Origin: Lachnospiraceae bacterium
Lineage (GTDB): Bacteria > Bacillota > Clostridia > Lachnospirales > Lachnospiraceae
Assembly: GCA_009774145.1 (NCBI GenBank)
Contig: VSND01000003.1
Coordinates: forward strand, 1-64,000
Reading direction: 5' to 3'
DNA length: 64,000 nucleotides
Numbering within the stretch: position 1 is the first letter of the stretch; each line of letters starts with the position of its first letter. The translations under genes and the position numbers were made by a program. The notes beneath the pieces were generated by a model that had not been told where the DNA came from, did not search any database, and worked only from the letters and a program-made list of their open reading frames with translations. Below are positions 61,599 to 64,000 of this stretch, piece after piece.

Positions 61599-63113
61599 AT
61601 GGAATTATTGTATAAAAGTACAAGGGGTGATAAAGCGGAGATCACGGCATCTCAGGCGATTCTCCAGGGGCTTGCAGGAGACGGAGGCCTGTTCGTGCCG
61701 GTACGGATTCCGCGGCTGGATATCAGCCTGAAGGAGCTGGCCGGTATGAGTTATCAAAAAACTGCATATGAAGTGATGAAGCTTTTTCTGACGGATTTTA
61801 CAGAAGAGGAATTAAAACACTGTATCGCATGTGCGTATGATGAAAAGTTTGATACAGAGGCGATTGCTCCGCTGGCAAAGGTGAAGGGCGCCTGTTATCT
61901 GGAACTGTTTCATGGAGCTACGATCGCGTTCAAGGATATGGCGCTTTCGATTCTGCCCTACCTGATGACGACGGCTGCCGGAAAAAACGGTGTTAAAAAT
62001 GAGATCGTTATTCTGACGGCGACTTCCGGAGATACCGGGAAAGCGGCGCTGGCCGGATTTGCAGATGTACCAGGTACCCGCATCATCGTATTTTATCCGA
62101 AAGACGGAGTCAGCCCCATTCAGGAAAAGCAGATGGTGACGCAGAAGGGGGACAATACACTGGTGGTCGGCATCCGGGGAAATTTTGATGATGCCCAGAA
62201 TGGTGTCAAGGAACTCTTTGGCGATCAGGAGCTGAAAGAGGAGCTGCTTGAGGCAGGGTTCCAGTTTTCCAGCGCCAATTCCATCAATATTGGCCGTCTG
62301 GTGCCTCAGATCGTATATTATGTATATGCTTATGCGAAGCTGCTGGAAAGCGGAGAACTGTCGGAAGGCGAGAAACTGAACGTGGTTGTCCCGACCGGCA
62401 ATTTCGGAAATATTCTTGCAGCATATTATGCGAAGCAGATGGGACTGCCGGTAGGGAAGCTGATCTGTGCTTCCAATGACAATAAAGTGCTGTATGATTT
62501 CTTCCGGACCGGAGAATATGACAGAAACCGTCCGTTCATTCTGACGACTTCTCCTTCCATGGACATTCTGATCTCCAGCAATCTGGAACGGCTTTTGTAC
62601 CGGATCGCCGGCGGGGATGCAGAAAAAGACGTGGAGCTGATGAGTCGGCTGGGAACCGAAGGACGATATGAGATCACGCCGGAGATGAGAGAAAAGCTTT
62701 CGGATTTCTGCGGATATTACGCAACAGAAAAAGAGACGGCAAAACAGATTGCAGAAGTGTATGAAGATACCGGATATGTGATGGACCCGCATACGGCGGT
62801 AGCGGCCTGTGCATATGGAAAATATACGGCAGAGACGAAGGACACCGCAAAGACGGTGATTGCCTCTACTGCAAGTCCGTACAAATTTACCAGAAGCGTG
62901 ATGGAAGCCATTGACAAAGAGCAGTACGGCGGCATGACGGATTTTGAACTGATTGATGAACTGGCTGCAATCTCCAAAACAGAGATCCCGAATGCGATCA
63001 GAGAAATCCGGACTGCGCCGGTACGGCATAAGGCCGTATGCGGGGTAAATGAGATGAAGCAGACCGTTCTGGAATTTCTGGGCGTAAAAACAGGAGGCAC
63101 ATATGGCTTTTGA
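61599..63113 (+). CDS. thrC: Threonine synthase
   Basis: PLP-dependent enzyme of 504 aa converting O-phosphohomoserine to threonine. It has the N-terminal STRGDKAEITASQAILQG, the PLP Lys in HGATIAFKDMALSIL, TATSGDTGKAALAGF and NVVVPTGNFGNILAAYYA. Its end overlaps the next gene by 11 bp. Confidence 0.95.
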   Translation: MELLYKSTRGDKAEITASQAILQGLAGDGGLFVPVRIPRLDISLKELAGMSYQKTAYEVMKLFLTDFTEEELKHCIACAYDEKFDTEAIAPLAKVKGACYLELFHGATIAFKDMALSILPYLMTTAAGKNGVKNEIVILTATSGDTGKAALAGFADVPGTRIIVFYPKDGVSPIQEKQMVTQKGDNTLVVGIRGNFDDAQNGVKELFGDQELKEELLEAGFQFSSANSINIGRLVPQIVYYVYAYAKLLESGELSEGEKLNVVVPTGNFGNILAAYYAKQMGLPVGKLICASNDNKVLYDFFRTGEYDRNRPFILTTSPSMDILISSNLERLLYRIAGGDAEKDVELMSRLGTEGRYEITPEMREKLSDFCGYYATEKETAKQIAEVYEDTGYVMDPHTAVAACAYGKYTAETKDTAKTVIASTASPYKFTRSVMEAIDKEQYGGMTDFELIDELAAISKTEIPNAIREIRTAPVRHKAVCGVNEMKQTVLEFLGVKTGGTYGF

Positions 63114-63453
63114 CGGACTGTTTAATTTAATTGACATCATGGTGCTTGGATTTGGTTTTTATGCCATGTACAGCGCCTGGGTTCTTCAGCGGGAAGGAAA
63201 GATCCTCCGGACCTTTCTGGCGCTGAAAGATACGGATCTGGATTCCTGTAAGGATCTTCAGGGGTATGCCAACTATATAGCGCCAAAGCTGTGGGCACTG
63301 GGAATCGTCATGGTGGTATACGCAGGAATTTCCCTGCTGAACACTTACGTGGTTTCCATAAATTCTCTGTTCTGGATGATGATGGCAGTATTTCTGATAA
63401 CCCTGTTCTGGTACGGGATGGAAGTAAAGAAAGCAGTGACGAAATACTTTTAA
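63103..63453 (+). CDS. Small membrane protein of unknown function
   Basis: Protein of 116 aa with three hydrophobic segments (about residues 7-27, 62-82 and 88-105) and a soluble loop between the first two. The start overlaps the end of thrC by 11 bp, with GGAGGCAC just before the ATG. I do not recognise a family. Co-translation with thrC is likely, but no link to threonine is established. Confidence 0.72.
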   Translation: MAFDGLFNLIDIMVLGFGFYAMYSAWVLQREGKILRTFLALKDTDLDSCKDLQGYANYIAPKLWALGIVMVVYAGISLLNTYVVSINSLFWMMMAVFLITLFWYGMEVKKAVTKYF

Positions 63454-63454
63454 C

Positions 63455-63645
63455 TTGACTTTTTTTTCACAATCGGTATAATGGAAGCTGACGGCATATC
63501 AGATGATGCCGTTATGCTCATGAGCATATGTATTTGCTTTTCCATGTTGTACTGCGGAGTACTCATTTGTTGGATATCATACGGTCTGCAAATATTTTCG
63601 TTCATGAGCACATGTTTATCGATTGAGGGGACAGAGCCCCGGTTA
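63455..63645 (+). promoter_or_regulatory. Promoter and structured leader of the right-edge gene
   Basis: TTGACT (63455-63460) and TATAAT (63477-63482) with a 16-bp spacer. The leader of about 175 nt holds ACGGCAT/ATGCCGT (63491-63512), the perfect palindrome ATGCTCATGAGCAT (63514-63527), GTACT/AGTAC (63549-63562) and GGGG/CCCC (63627-63640). TCATGAGCA-N-ATG is repeated at 63518 and 63602. Confidence 0.65.
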
Positions 63646-63666
63646 AAAAATGAGGAGGACACGATC

Positions 63667-64000
63667 ATGTCAACAAAAGCGTATTACCCGCTCAGTGAAA
63701 TTGGCAAAGGGAAACCAGGTTTCTCAAAAACACGTTCCATTATTGAAGCAGCTTTCTACGGGAACAATGTAGTAAAAGTGAATACCCTGAAGGAAGCATA
63801 TGATCTGGCAAAAAATTCTCCGGGAACCATCGTGACCGACATGCCTGTATACAAAGGCGAGGAGTTTGGTCTTGAAGAGGATGCAAAGGTTCTTCTGTTC
63901 AACGACGGTGCCGTGACCGGACGTTACGCACAGGCGCGCCGCATCAAGGGCGAGCCGGGTGTTGATGAAGAAAAACTCGACAAGATCGTTATGGATGCCG
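63667..64000 (+). CDS. N-terminal fragment of a protein cut by the window edge; possibly ATP-type PEP carboxykinase
   Basis: The 111 codons visible begin STKAYYPLSEIGKGKPGF and include FNDGAVTGRYAQARRIKG. GAGGAGGAC precedes the ATG. From memory the beginning resembles a clostridial ATP-dependent phosphoenolpyruvate carboxykinase-like protein, but no active-site motif (P-loop, kinase-1a) is present in this part, so the assignment is weak. The strong promoter and long leader indicate a highly regulated or abundant protein. Confidence 0.4.
   Translation, partial: MSTKAYYPLSEIGKGKPGFSKTRSIIEAAFYGNNVVKVNTLKEAYDLAKNSPGTIVTDMPVYKGEEFGLEEDAKVLLFNDGAVTGRYAQARRIKGEPGVDEEKLDKIVMDA

Overview
This is a 64-kb, roughly 50% GC, low-repeat chromosomal stretch. 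It most resembles an anaerobic gut Firmicute of the class Clostridia, probably Lachnospiraceae. The pointers are a split transketolase, a Leu T-box ahead of leuA, a YjfB-type small protein, a CotH-kinase-family protein, a SleB-like hydrolase, the DUF512-der-plsY-gpsA gene order, and very tight operons with strong GGAGG ribosome sites. I see no rRNA, tRNA, transposase, prophage or CRISPR. The genus is inference.

Region 1 (1-12.9 kb) is a catabolic island. A LacI regulator, a TIM-barrel amidohydrolase and a complete sugar-type ABC importer are followed by a HpcH/HpaI aldolase, a 2-hydroxyacid dehydrogenase, a GntP-type permease and a second metallohydrolase. An AraC regulator and a CoA-acylating semialdehyde dehydrogenase close the island. 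The content suggests uptake and hydrolysis of an acidic or lactone-type sugar derivative, aldol cleavage, and entry of the products into central metabolism.

Region 2 (12.9-24 kb) is the most unusual part. A seven-gene operon encodes three AP-endonuclease-type sugar isomerases (two of them tandem paralogues), a racemase-fold enzyme that lacks its second catalytic Cys, both halves of a transketolase, and a hydroxypyruvate-reductase-like dehydrogenase. It is preceded by a textbook sigma-54 promoter and helically spaced GAAAC repeats. Directly downstream lie a PrpR/PAS/AAA+ sigma-54 activator, a glycerate kinase and rpoN itself. The locus therefore looks like a self-contained sigma-54 catabolic module that may feed hydroxypyruvate -> glycerate -> phosphoglycerate. 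The substrate is unknown.

Region 3 (24-34.5 kb) holds dgt and sugar-nucleotide genes. rfbB and rfbD are on the minus strand behind a MerR-type promoter with a 19-bp spacer, next to a MerR-methyltransferase fusion and an AraC regulator. On the plus strand, gmd-fcl-manC-manA make GDP-L-fucose.

Region 4 (34.5-45.4 kb) is mixed: Crp/Fnr and YitT, an amino-acid symporter divergent from a LysR gene, an RsmH-like methyltransferase, MBL and YdcF proteins, YjfB, nth, and a Fur-family/znuABC zinc operon with a clear operator.

Region 5 (45.4-64 kb) is largely housekeeping: DUF512-der-plsY-gpsA, a homocysteine methyltransferase-like gene, cotH, ilvN-ilvC, two surface-polymer membrane proteins, a coiled-coil protein with 24-bp repeats, T-box-leuA, a SleB-like hydrolase, thrC, and a truncated gene at the right edge.

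A short structured repeat (11-bp arms, 32-nt loop) occurs at 24.0 kb and twice in tandem at 45.5 kb, with a partial copy at 42.2 kb. I do not recognise it as a known family.
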